From positions 3,348,001 through 3,412,000 of the forward strand of contig JBANDB010000003.1 in NCBI GenBank assembly GCA_037576215.1: a stretch of DNA of 64,000 bases, written 5' to 3'. Position 1 is the stretch's first letter, and the number at the start of each line of letters is the position of its first letter. The notes beneath the pieces are model-generated. The model was not told the origin of the DNA, did no database searches, and saw only the letters and a list, made by a program, of their open reading frames with translations. Made by a program: the position numbers and the translations under genes. Positions 45,876-58,048 of this stretch are shown piece after piece. Source of the stretch: Armillaria gallica (Eukaryota; Basidiomycota; Agaricomycetes; Agaricales; Physalacriaceae).

Positions 45876-47375
45876 TCAGGGCGGCGGGCAGAAGGTCAAT
45901 CTAACACCATGTTAGTAAAGATGAAAATGGGTGGATCGATGCAACATACGTGTAGTCCGCCGCCAAGTTGGAGTCACAGGTGAACAAGGCCGTGCCGCTA
46001 GACTCATCATACGCATAAGCATAAGAGTTGGGACAGTTGCCCTCTGTCGACGCGTCGTAAGAAGAGGGATGATTAGTGGCTCAAGTTCACGTACTAAAAT
46101 AGCTGTAGTATGCAACACCTGCAGCATCGTCAGCTGATTGTGAAAAGGGGAGACTGAAAACAGACGAACCAGACGAAGGACAGGTAGCAGGGGTGTTGTG
46201 GCTTCCAGAACAGCAGTTTGCCGAGTTAGCTATTGTACGAAAAGATAAGGAGACGTTTAATAATTTGGTAGTCAAGCAGACCTTGGTTGCCGTCCAAGTT
46301 GGCCTCCTGAAAAGGGGACGATAATTATGAGTCATAACAGACACGGGTAGAATGTTTAGTGGCGTGGACATACACAGGCGGATCTACATCCAACTGGGAA
46401 TCCGGAAGAATCAAAGGGTCCCTTCAACGCGGCAGGACCTATTACCTTCAGTCAACTGGTGCCCAACGGGTGTAGAAAGAATTACAAACAGTTGGGACCC
46501 AAATCCACAGGACACGACGGGACACCGCAGCCCTTGTTGTTGTCAATTCTGGCAGGAAGGTTGTAGCCGTCAACCAAAGACACTGAATCCCATTATTATA
46601 AGTAATCAAGCTGCATTATGAAGTCGAAGCAAAGTATGCATACCATCATAATAATCAAGCCATCCATCTCCCTGGAGAGTCCATTCCGCGACGGTCGCGG
46701 GCGGTACACCCTTTCGAAGATGTAAGCCTGTTCTGTCGCTTAGATCATACCTCTATAAACTCACAGTGCCGGTGTGCGGGTCGCATTGAAGACCACCGTT
46801 ACATCCTCCGTCAAGACATGAATTCGGTCCCGGGTTGCTCGAGAAATCGCAGTCCCTGCGCGCCTATAGCAAGAAGGACTTCGGTCTCAGAACGCAGATT
46901 CGTCGGAGAAAAAGCAGAAATCATCACCCAAATTCTGCCTGCCTTCCAATTGTCCGGGACGGAGAAGGATACCGCGGTAAAGGCAGCCGCTTCCCATCTA
47001 AAAATATAATCAAGATGTTGTATTGACCCCGATAAATATAACAAACCCAGTCGGGTAGTTGGGCACGTTCGAGGCGACGTTCAAGTCAGTAAAAATCTGC
47101 AACGAACGTTCAGTCCCGCCTCGGAATCATAGCGGTATGGATGGAACTCACAGCAGGCCTAGAAATGAGTGCTGGTTACAATCGACGGATTCAATAGAAC
47201 AAGCATTCTTTGAATTTTACCAGATCGTGAAAGGACAGCCATTGTACACCTATCCACACCGTCAGTAACTCAGTTACACAGATGCGAAACATAACAGTGC
47301 CATAGTACGCACCGTAAATGTACGCGCCAAAGCGCTGGAGGTAAAGACAAGAGCAGTTGCAATAGAGAGCTTCAT
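45876..47375 (-). CDS. Secreted thaumatin-like protein (GH152-type)
   Basis: Many small exons on the minus strand join to a protein of about 250 residues. A signal peptide (MKLSIATALVFTSSALA) precedes the thaumatin start RTFTVYNGCPFTIWPAIFT. Then follow NYPTGWEAAAFTAVSFSVPD, NWKAGRIWGRRDCDF, CLDGGCNGGLQCDPHTGTGV, VAEWTLQGDGWLDYYDVSLV, DGYNLPARIDNNKGCG, CRSACQANLDGNQ, NCCSGSHNTPATCPSSG and FKGNCPNSYAYAYDESSGTA; the end is YTLTFCPPP. My spliced reading contains 16 cysteines, the number of large thaumatin-like proteins, which form eight disulphides. The D-VSLVDGYN motif and an acidic cleft are kept. Fungal members are extracellular and several cut beta-1,3-glucans; in mushrooms they are linked to wall lysis in fruiting bodies. 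Confidence 0.87.
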
Positions 47376-49595
47376 CTTTGCAATAAGAATCGAGGCGACC
47401 GCAAAGTACACTGAAACGTAGACCAGCTGGTTATCCTACCATTTATACCGTTTTGAAAGACCATATTCCAAACGAGTCCGAGCCAGGCCCAAAAACTCTA
47501 TGAACACGCTCCAATAACCATGAGGTGCCAGTACCCAATGATCCTGGCCCGCTTCCTGCAAAAGGGTAAGATCTTATTCATTTACGAAACTACGGTGATG
47601 GGCCATGCAGACGGTATCACGCTCTGGTGCACTAGAGAGCTCGCTGTAGGTGGAAACGAATTCCCTTGTGCTTTTGGGGCTCTATTTTGGTATACACCGC
47701 GTGAAGCATCAATAAATTGGATCACAGGATTGTACTTGCCTCCACTCGGCGTAAAAATTGATGTTTAGATGCCAACTAGAACGCGGTAACTGGCTTCATG
47801 ACCACGCGCTGAGCTTTCTCGCACCAGATTTCCAGTGCACTACCAAGGGATGAAACTGGTTGAATGAGGCGACGCGCATCACGGATACTAAGGATCATGC
47901 GTCCACTATAGTCTATCGGAAATTCAATTAGTTTGAATTTAACCGGATCTTTAACTTCATCACCGACGAGGCAGACATTTGGAGAACACTACCAGTCCGC
48001 TACAGACAATAGGACCGCTTCACTGAAACCAATAGTCGTACAATTTAATGCAGAAATACTAGTGCTTAATTACGAACCTACGGCCGCGGTATTTTGCCGA
48101 ACGACTACAATATGGACACAGCTACCGTCTCAGTTCCGGTTGGTTGCTTCTGGGGCCATGGGGGCACATTTTGAATTCCCACATCAAAATCATGATGATG
48201 AGAAGTAAAACGCTCGCGTGATCGTCTTGGTGCGTATTTAAGATTGACCTTACTATCAATAAGCATATTGGTAGCAGCGAGTAGGGATAAAAGACACCAA
48301 AGAGATGCACTACCTGCTAGTTGGGGGTTCAAGTTGCCGTACTACTCACTGTTCCTGATGCATATTGGATATCTAATGGGTTGATATCTGTTGATAACCG
48401 CCCTGGCCCTGCTTTTATCCGAGCGGCGCAAGGTCTTGTGAAGCAGCCGTGGCAGACGCGTATACGAACGGCCGCTTCCGAGTCCGACGGGAAAGTAGTG
48501 GCTAATCGGAAAGACCGTTAGATTGAGCCCTGATTCGTATGCTACAAGCATAGGCTTAAGTGTAAATATTCGTGAGCCGCAACATGCTTACTGTTAGTAG
48601 CTAACATCGGGCCGACCCTCAAGGGCTCCGGGGTGACGATATCCATCAGGGAAAAATATTAATGCACGACTCAATTCGACATGACTCATGGAGTTCGTAA
48701 TCTGGCCGTGCTGTTCCTTGTGACGTCGATTTGGTGGCAGGCACACTTGTATATTGGATAGTTATCGACCCACGGCGGCCGTGTAGCAGCACATAGTTAT
48801 CCGCTTTCGCGACCCTTTATGCGAGGGTCACTGAAACCCCGTTTGCAATGACCTTGCTGCCCCCGTTAAGGCGAGAATACTAGAAGAGAGAACGGAGTAA
48901 TTAGAGATTGAAAAACGTACCCAGATCCATCCAGCCTTTAACTGATACCGACGCTGTCGGCTAGAGGCCTAGTCGAAACATCGATCTTCTAAGAGCATAC
49001 CTATGGTATGTTGTCTGAAGTGTGGATATTCCGAGTCCCAAGGATTTTGATGCTTTCATGCCTAGACAGATTCAGTAGGCGGATCTGGAAGGAGCTGTTG
49101 AATTCTAGAAGTGAGTCGGGTCTTAATTGCACCGCGTAGAGTTGTAGCAGGAAGCGCCGTTGTATTTTCATTGTTTACACGACCATTTTCAAACCCCGCA
49201 TGAGCGTTACAGAATCGGCACGCGGCCTGAGATGTTCCCTACATTACAAGAAATGGGTTAACCAAAGTGATGCGAAAGCTGGCGGATATGTACTTGTCCC
49301 ATGGTTGTTTAAACATCAAGATGATTAACGTCCATAGGAACATTCTGCCGTCAATAGATTATCGATGGCTGGAAGCCCTCTGTTAGCTTTCATCCAGATC
49401 GTGCTCAAATGGAACATTCATTACTCTGCGAACCTGCTCGGAACGTGACGAAACCGTGGACGACAATATGATAGAATTGGTATTGGTAGGCTTACAGTAA
49501 ATGTCCTTGTGATAAAATTATCCACGGCGCGCTGTGCGAGACAGCTTTGGAAATAGTCCATGTATCCCAGCACCAATGAAATCGTGACAGAGAAA
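47376..49595. other. Gene-poor stretch of 2.2 kb
   Basis: No coding frame with convincing composition was found on either strand between the thaumatin-like gene and FKS1. Short frames (for example 47520-47768 plus) lack protein-like text. No transposon ends, tRNA or repeats were recognised. The left few hundred bases are the promoter of the thaumatin-like gene. Confidence 0.4.
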
Positions 49596-52500
49596 TCAAA
49601 ATAACAAAGTACAGTGCAGAGAGTCTAAGAATCGTGAAGAGATCGTAGTCCTATTATAGGCTGTTGCATACGGAACAATCGAAGTGGAGGGTCGTGCGGA
49701 AAACAGCGGCTAAAGATATTTCAGTAAATATTCATTGTGGACCTAAAATAACTTACGAAGAGCAATTAGTAACACGAATAGAGCGATGACAGCGATGTAT
49801 ATTGTCCCGTATTTTATTATCTGGGAACAGGTTAGCACCAGATATGGAGAGCCAAGATAATAGCACGTACGATCCAGCGACGCTGTCTTTTCTGTTTTAT
49901 AGAATACAGGGGCGCACGGATTTGTTTTGAGGGACGCAGCCAGACTAGGAAGATGTCAGATCATCCGGGAGCGGGAAGAGAGAAAAAACAGACATAATAT
50001 TGTTGCGTGGAATCGATCGAAGTAGGGAACCAATATAGGCGGGGTCAACATGAACAGCAGGATATGTCCAATGATCAAATCAGAACTCCATAGCGATAGT
50101 TCGATGATTTTGACAATGAACTCTCGAGCCGGTTGGGACATTACATGTGCACCGAGACCACGACCGTACCATCGGCCTGTCCACCACGCTCGGTTGGTCT
50201 CATCATGCTTGAACTCTCGAGACAAGAAGACAGATATGAGAATTTTGTGCACTGCGCGCTGAATCGATATGACAGTGATCAGACCCAATACGGCATGTGA
50301 AACATTCCACAATTCGAGGAACCACTAAAATTGAAACATCAGTGCCTAAATCATCCGTAATTGAGGTAATACTGACCAAGAACTCAAAGAATCCAACCAT
50401 TCCAACAGCACCAAGTAGATGTGCTGTAAACGCCATGACGGAACCGAAGAGCGGGAAAAGCGGATCCAGCATGGGTCCGAGGAAGAGACTGATGAGGAAT
50501 AGCGTCAACAAAATCGCTGCGTTCCACACAATGGGTCCCAAAGAAATGACTGCGATCCGTACAAGGGGACTGGGAGGTGTTTCGCCATCCACAGGGAACG
50601 ATTTCACGAATGTGTACGCGATGGTGAAGAGAATAGCCATCACCACGGGAAAGACAACCTCCGAGAATATGACAGCGTGCCAGCTTGCGCGTGGTACGTC
50701 ACCGGAAAGCTTCTCGGATGGGTGACCAAGCTTCTTTTTCTTGTATCCAGTGATCATCGTTCGCGAAAGTCTACAATATCCGATCCACGAGTTGTTGTGA
50801 GACCGAGAGTTACCCCTTGACATCCATCGCAAGAATTCCCTGTAATCAATGGTCAGAAATTTCGAAGGGCAAAAATAGCTGTAACGTTACCTGTAATCTA
50901 TTATGAAATCAGAGAAGACAAACTGATGGGGGTTGAACAGGAAAGGAGCGACACAAAGAGCGACGATAGAAATCCAGAAGTAGATCAGGTATGGCGTCCA
51001 CAATGACAGGGTGACATAAAGCAACATGACCAACGTTCGCATGCCAAGGTAGATGCTGGGACCGGCGAACCGAGAAAACAGGATGTTGAAATATATCCTG
51101 CTAGTGGCAAAACCACGTCCAGTAGCAATGTAACGCGCCCCACCGAAAGTCAGATTACTCAAGATGGAATGGGTGTAGATCTGGGTGGAGAAGATCTCGA
51201 ACACGGGCGACAATGAACCGAATTGCTTCGCCAGACGGAAGATGGCTTTCCATGTTCCGCGTTCAACCAGTTCTGCAAACAAAAAAATGAGTTATACTAC
51301 GTCTTCCGAGGCACAAAAATAAGCGTACCTTGTAAGAAGAGGGGTAAGAAGGCGATCATGAACACCAAGAAGATACTGAGGATGCAACGCTTGATCCAGT
51401 CGAAAACTGGGTCCAAATTGTAGCATCCTGCCTGTCCGCCGATGAACTGCCCATCTCCCGTGTAGCGACAGATGATAACGCTCGAGTTCAATGTACCCAA
51501 GAACACCACTAGAGAATCTCGGTGAGTTCTGGATCTAGAAGATAAAAAAGATTAAACGTACTGGTTACGATGAACAGCTGCACCGACAAGATGACCAGCA
51601 TGTTGTTGATGTGGAACCCGGGATGTCCGTAGTAGAACGTAAGGAACCGATCAATGGGAAGCTGAGTGCCCAGATAATAATACTCCCGACTCAACATCTG
51701 TTCACCCATACCCGTTCCAATCTTAGTCTGGAAGTTGAGAATCGTACCGAATCCAAGATCTCTACCCTTGCCGCACTGGAAGTACTCCGTGTGCTTAATC
51801 CTGGCGCCACGACCGAAAGCGTTCATACCAGCATAGATATCCTCGTTCAGGTGTAGGCCTTTCTGTGCCTTTGAGACACCTCCACGGGTGTTCATGAACA
51901 ACGCGTTCAGGAAATCAGGATGTCCGTAATGCAACTTGCCACCAATCCAGGCCATGGACCGTGCCGAAAGTGTACCAAACGTCTGCTCTTTCCCAGCTGC
52001 AAGATCACCGAGGATACCAATATTCTCCGAGAAGATATACTCGCGGGCACCAACGATGGCTACGGGGGAACGCTTGAATTCCTTGTGACCCCAGTGGGCG
52101 TAGGGACTCTGAGTGGAGATGTTGTACTCTTCAAACTCTGAGAGGACGTTCCGAATCTTCAAGCACTCCTCGAGATAGTTGTCCTGGTTGGCATCGATCA
52201 ACTGTAGGTATTCTCCACGGTAGAAGATGATGGCATGATTTTGGTTGTCGGACTTGCCATCACCCAAGATGGGGTTCCCTGGAAGCTCAATACGGAACTT
52301 CGGTTTGCGTCGACCAGTCTCGGGGATGAACTCGCTATGACCATCGATAAGCGCCGAGAAAATCCTGGGATCACCACCCTCCTTCCTAGGCGGCTCTTCC
52401 TCGAGGTATGCGATCTGCAGGTCTGGGTAGGCGCGCAATAAGAACTCCGCATTCTCCTGCTCCTCCTTGTTGAATTTCGAGTACCTCTGCATTGATACCA

Positions 52501-55500
52501 CAAACTTGAACTTGCGACGAGCCATGCGCTCAAGCTCGCGTTCAAGTTTGTCCGTATTTCCGCCGAACATTTGGACGACTTCGGGATTCTCGACACGGTA
52601 CAAAAGTTTGATAGCCTTCGAGTAGTTCATCATGCCGGAGACTGTGCGGTACAGGGTCTGAGCGCGAAGGGAAGCCCAAATACGTGTCCGAAGAGTGAAC
52701 TCCGGCGCAGCACTCTTGAAACCGATGAAATAGAACGGAAGATCATCCGTCTTCGACTGCGCTTTCTCATTGTCCCCGAATGGATTCGTGCCGTTGAACA
52801 TAGCCGATTCTTCAGCCAGGATCTTTGTATCCTTGACGAAGTTCTCCCATTCTATTGGGTGAAGCTGCTTCAAATACTCCAAAAGCGTGACACGGGTGTT
52901 CTTGTCCTCCTCACGAATGATCTCCCGAAGCGAAAGTAGAATCTGCGCAGAGGAATAACGTCATTTTCGAGTATATAACAATATGTATGAACCCACCTTT
53001 TCGCTATAGTGGGGCGTGAGAACAGTGAACGTAGGCATAGCATCGACGGGAAGAGGCTCCGGCATGGCCGTTGTTAACGACTGCGCAAAGAACGAAATAC
53101 GTCGTTCTGCCTCACTGCCCTTCGGGAAAAATTCACCCTTGAAACCTTTGTCATTCTGCGAGATGAAGAAGGGAGGTGCCCGTAAACTGCGTCGACCGTT
53201 TGCACCCGGGCCGCCATCGACTTGGTGATAGAGCAGTTTCTGTACGTGATCAATAGACAGAAGATGCTCTCGATACATGGAGATGATGATGGCATTCCAA
53301 ATCTGGGAGACCAGGACCTATACAACATATCAATCCACCGCCCTCGTTTTTAAAAAAAAAAGCAAACTTACCTTAGGCTTGTATTTGACTTCCATATCGT
53401 TTGTCGCCAAAAGCTTTGCGTAAATACGCTTGGGCAGCCGAGTGTAAATGTCCTTCCAAGGTGTCCAGATCGAAAGACCGAGCGAGAACGACCTTCCAAT
53501 ACTGAACACGGTATTCCAGATGATGTACCACAGGAAAGTGTCCAGGAAGAATAGGGCCAAGTCCATGACGTACATAATCGTGAGCGTAAATGCTGCTTGA
53601 TTTGTACACAGAGCGTTGCCCCACAGCCGGTCACTACAGCCTTGGATTTTCATTCCCACCATGACTCGGATAGGGTCCCGGAAAGAGAGTGTGAGGAAAA
53701 AGTAAGATTCGACGAATTTGCAGGCGAAAATGAGAAGCCAAAGGAGGAAGGAGGCAATGCGGGGAGCGGTTTCCAAAGTAGGATAGCTGGCAGTAAAAGT
53801 CTGGCTAGCTAGATACTTTCTCGATTTCCCAGCCACCCTATCTCCAAACATCCTACCTGATGGCATGATGGCAAAGAGAAGGGTCGCGACAACGGAAATG
53901 AAGAACTGGACGATACCGAGAATGAGGGAGAGCTGGCCGCCAGAGCCATTATTTTCGGCAATGGCAACGTAAAAGGTAGGCCCACAAGTAAGGCCGAGGG
54001 TGACGAAGAGGAAAAGAAGACGGCGGGTGAGATGAGATGTGTTGTTCCAGGTGGTTGGGATGTAGGAGAATTCCGTGAGGGTGGCGAGGATCATGATGAC
54101 AGTGGCAACTGCACCACCAAGGGCGGTGGCACTCCACTGTAGGGCGGGAACGTTCTGTCCATTGACCTGGTAAACAGTAGGGGAATTGTAGGCGGTATAG
54201 AAGTAGTAAAGGGATATGTGGATGACCCAAACTCGATTGAAGTTGACAAGGAGATGACCAAAAGAGCGTCGTTCGTAGTATGTTTTGAAAAAGGCCCGAT
54301 TCCAATCGATGCGATCAAACTTCATGAACCGCTGTGCAGGCGCGAGATCCACGAGGCGAGTCTTGTCGGTCAACACGATCCGGGCGATTCCTTCGGGATA
54401 CCAAAACAACTGGTTCACATCGTCATAACCAATCACGTCCTCATGATCCCGCTCCCTCCTCACAAACTTGCCATCCACGACCTCGTATCCCTGATCCCGA
54501 ATAAATCTGTACAGCGGCTTGATGACTGCCCTCAGATACAGACCCTCCGGAACCGGTTCCATACGATTTTGGCATTCCGGTGAGCGGTAGTAGTCGTCTG
54601 CGCACTTGAAAATGAAGCAGAGGCACTCGGGGACAAAACGGACTTGTGCGGCCTCCCCCCACAGCAACAGGTACAGGGCGATCTGTCGGAGTCGGTCATA
54701 CTGGCTCATGTTGTTCATGGCTTGCCGCCAGCGTTCGATAGCGGTGTTGAGAGACTTTTCATGCGGGGGCCGTTTTCCAGAACCTCGCTTGGACTTCAGG
54801 CGGGTTAGGCCAGGATTCTGGGTTTGACCGACAGCGTCGTCGAGGTCGAGTTGGGCAGCAAAGTACCATTTACGGTAGTTGGCGTGGTGTCCGCCTATGT
54901 AATCGGCATGGAGGGTAAGCAGCGCTTGATTTGGGGACATGCGAGACGCTCGGCTGTCAAGAAGCTGCATGAGGAAATCGAACTAGCCAATAGAGTCAGA
55001 GGAGATGTTGAACAGAGCACGAAAGGCCACGAACCATATTTCTCATGGAATCTCTCTGAAATCCGAATTTCTGGGTAAGGTCGAGGAATATGTCTTCGAT
55101 TTCCTCCTTGGAGAGAGGAATTTGGCGCTCTGAACTCCAAGCAGGGTACGCATCTCGACCGCCTTGACCGTAATCTATGAAAGTTGGTGTCGATGATTCT
55201 GAATTGCCCATCCGAGGAACGCCCAACGACTCCGCAGAAGGGGCGTAGCGTGGGCCGTAAGCATCGCCATCGGAGTCGGTGTCTTGTGGGGCTGTTCGTC
55301 AAGAGACAAGTCAGCTTCGCTGGAAAACGAGAAAACATAGTAAACGCACGATACGGGTCGTATGCTCCATTCTGGTCATAGAAACCAGTATTGCTGTTGT
55401 CTGAAGCATATGTATCTCTGCGACCATAATCCTCCGAGTCGTTATCATAATACCGGCGCTGAGGCGGGCTGAAAGGGTCATTCTGGTGTGCGTCGAGGGA

Positions 55501-55557
55501 GGAGGGTGACGACGAAGGGTAGCCCTCCTGGCTGTTGTGCCCTGGACGACCAGACAT
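49596..55557 (-). CDS. FKS1: 1,3-beta-D-glucan synthase catalytic subunit (GT48)
   Basis: A 6-kb minus-strand gene with about 15 exons and roughly 1,770 residues, as expected for Fks1. The cytosolic N-terminus starts [20 protein letters not shown] and holds [20 protein letters not shown]. The Fks1 domain follows ([32 protein letters not shown]). Membrane helices include the hot-spot-1 segment FLTLSFRDP (53672-53698). The large cytosolic GT48 domain contains [94 protein letters not shown] and [13 protein letters not shown]. Hot spot 2 reads DWIKRCIL (51378-51401). Late exons encode the C-terminal helices, ending near 49596. The enzyme makes wall beta-1,3-glucan at the plasma membrane from UDP-glucose with Rho1. 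Exact 3'-end exons are the least certain. Confidence 0.93.
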
Positions 55558-57196
55558 GAGTGGTGGTCAGGAAGAGAGATGGATTGAGGACGACGGCAGG
55601 CAGAAAATGACGAAACAGAAAGCGTGGCAACCAATCACAGCCACACTGCGGACTCTCAATTTTACTCCCACCGTTTCACTTGGCTGACAATATTGGCTAC
55701 TAATCCAAGTCTTGTCAACTGTCTTGCCTGTTGGAAAGTACGACTTTTCCTGTTTTTCTTTCCAAGAAATTTTACCGAAACTTCTACTATCCTTGTCTCG
55801 GCTAGAGTTGGCCACATGAGACTTGGGCGCGGCACCAGCTCTGAATCGTACTAACTAGTAAAACCGGGGTGACCGCCAGTTTCCAAATGTATTTTAGGGC
55901 GCGTCGCTGGCGGTCTTCCTAGCCCTTCTGAGCGATAGGAGCGGATTCGACTGACAGCGCAGAGCATTTGCAGAGGTATAGCTTTGTGCCATTGTGAGGT
56001 GCTTGTACTGTCCCCGAACAGCATCACCTATCACTGAATATACGCAAACAGCGTTGCCATCATTTTGCGCCAAAAGATGGTTCTATTAGCATAATTCACC
56101 TCGACAATTAGTACTATGGGAGGTTGTGCTACGCTTTTGTTTACGGACTCGTTACTGCACAGCCTTACCCCTTCTGATGGCTGTCGCCGAGACCGCTCAA
56201 CCGATGTTTGCCAGGCATCAGCACGGTTCCTGGAACATTGTACGCAATAATGCATCCGCATACCCTTTTATCGTGGGTCATGATAGGAACCTCTAATTCT
56301 GTGATTTTGGCTTTTGAGAATTTTCAATTCGTCTTCGAACCTGACTGCAACTATCAACAAGGTGACTTGCATGTGTCTTTAATTTGCTCAAAGACATGGT
56401 ATTGCTGAAACTGCATGTTCAACTCCGTCCGGCTATCAGCATGGCCACATTAACCGAGTCTAGACCACAAAGCGAGATGCACATCGTCGCGTCTTGAACC
56501 TTTTTCAATGACTGAGGGCCATCTCTTATTTGGATGGGCTAGCAAGAGCTCCAAGTCCAACGTTGACCCTCGAGCCTTCGGCGTCTAGAATTGGTCACGT
56601 GATCGCGAACATGGCGAAAGACCTCGACGAGAAATCTGAAATCGCTCCCTCTTGACTCTCACCAGAAGCACGCTTTCCTAAAGACCTCCTTGGAGATTCT
56701 GCCAAGGGTAGAATAATTCTGAGCGATCTCTACGACTCTATATAGTTATGATTCTATAGCTTGGCGCATTCTCCCAGCCAGACTAGATCCGGAACTGCTA
56801 CAACTGGCAGGGCGCTCTCGAATTACGCCTCAGACTCATTCTTGATATCAATGTTGCCTTCGAAGTTTGATGACTGGAACCGAATACATATTCAAAAATG
56901 TCGAGTGCGGAGCCAGAAGCGCTTGGCTCAAATCATCCTGACACGCTGCAGCAATATGATCTTATTGAAATGTCAATCCCAACGATACAGAGTCCGACAT
57001 CCTACATCACCCTGAACGTCGTCCAGTATTCAACGCAGGCGCTTCTTTGCGGATAATGTATATGGGGTTATTGCCGGCATGCGGCGTAGTAAGAGTGTAC
57101 GCTGATGGGGCTTAGAATACGATCGCGCTAAATGCAATGTAAACAGAGCTATCCTTTATCGATGACCGAGTCGAGACCTACCATCGACCAAATCGT
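55558..57196. other. Intergenic stretch upstream of FKS1
   Basis: About 1.6 kb. The first few hundred bases are the FKS1 promoter and leader. From 56.0 to 57.1 kb only short frames without recognisable text occur on both strands. No repeat or RNA gene was seen. Confidence 0.4.
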
Positions 57197-57841
57197 CTAT
57201 TCCTCTCTCTCCAGAAATGCCAGTCCACTGTTTCTGACTTTGCCAGTAAAATTCTCATACCACCTGGCGATTAATCCCAACGGGACTGGCAGCTCAGGCG
57301 ACATGGGCCCTCCCCCCGTAAAACCAGAGACGTAGTTGAACAGGTTCTTCACAATCTTCTCTGCAAGAAGTGTAGGGTTCAAATCATTTGCAGGCTTCAC
57401 AAGGGCGGCGGGTAAGGCGGCCAGTTGCGACTCTATCATATGAACGGGTTCAATGGACAATCCGAGAATAGCGGTAACGTCTCCGCTGTCCTCCATGGAA
57501 ACGTTTGGGTCGAAGGCGCGATATGTTGACGTCGAGGAAAATGAGCCCCGCAACCGGAATATTGCTGACGGTTTATCGTTGGATATCCTAGGCAGATCAT
57601 CAGTGAGCTACTCGACAAATATACCACAATGAACTCACATTCCAAGAAGCTGGAATCCTTTCCCAGGCCAATGGAAGTGGACAGCAGCGCCATAACCTTC
57701 AGGGAATGGCACAGTGCCCAAGACGAAGACACAGACGTGATTAATGGTACTAGCGTTGGGTAGCTCAAATAACGCGTGCGTCTCGTCGATCTGTTGGAGA
57801 TTCGTCTGTAACAGACGGCCAGCGACACAGCAGCCAAACAT
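57197..57841 (-). CDS. OPI10: Hikeshi/Opi10 family Hsp70 nuclear import protein
   Basis: Two exons encode about 195 residues, the usual length. The start MFGCCVAGRLLQTNLQQIDE matches the strongly conserved MFG-C-V-AGR-VQT opening of Hikeshi. ASTINHVCVFVLGTVPFPEG and HWPGKGFQLLGM follow. The intron at AT|gtgagt...cctag|G restores Met and leads into ISNDKPSAIFRLRGSF. Then come VTAILGLSIEPVHMIESQLA and KIVKNLFNYVSGFTGG, and the conserved ending IARWYENFTGKVRNSGL. The family carries Hsp70 into the nucleus during heat stress in animals; yeast Opi10 affects inositol-related gene expression. Divergent from RTF1 over 207 bases. Confidence 0.9.
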
Positions 57842-58048
57842 TTCTGGGGGGTAGTAGAGCAAGAACGATAGTCGTGGTCACAAAAAGAAGAATTACGATG
57901 GTGCTATAAAGACAAATCAAGAAATCTCCCGAAGTTTGTAGAAGATGTCTCGGCGTTGATGACCAAAAATAGCAACTCATCTGACCCGATGGAACCGTCC
58001 GTGGCGTGCGAAAACTACTGTTTCCTTCCTCATCCCTTCACCGTCACA
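57842..58048. promoter_or_regulatory. Bidirectional promoter of OPI10 and RTF1
   Basis: Only 207 bases separate the two divergent start codons. No TATA box is visible on either side. Both genes are housekeeping, so a constitutive shared promoter is likely. Confidence 0.5.

Noticed and set aside
47376..49595. Possible centromeric or transposon-rich island
   Set aside because: The stretch is merely gene-poor; no repeats, transposase or reverse-transcriptase text was seen.
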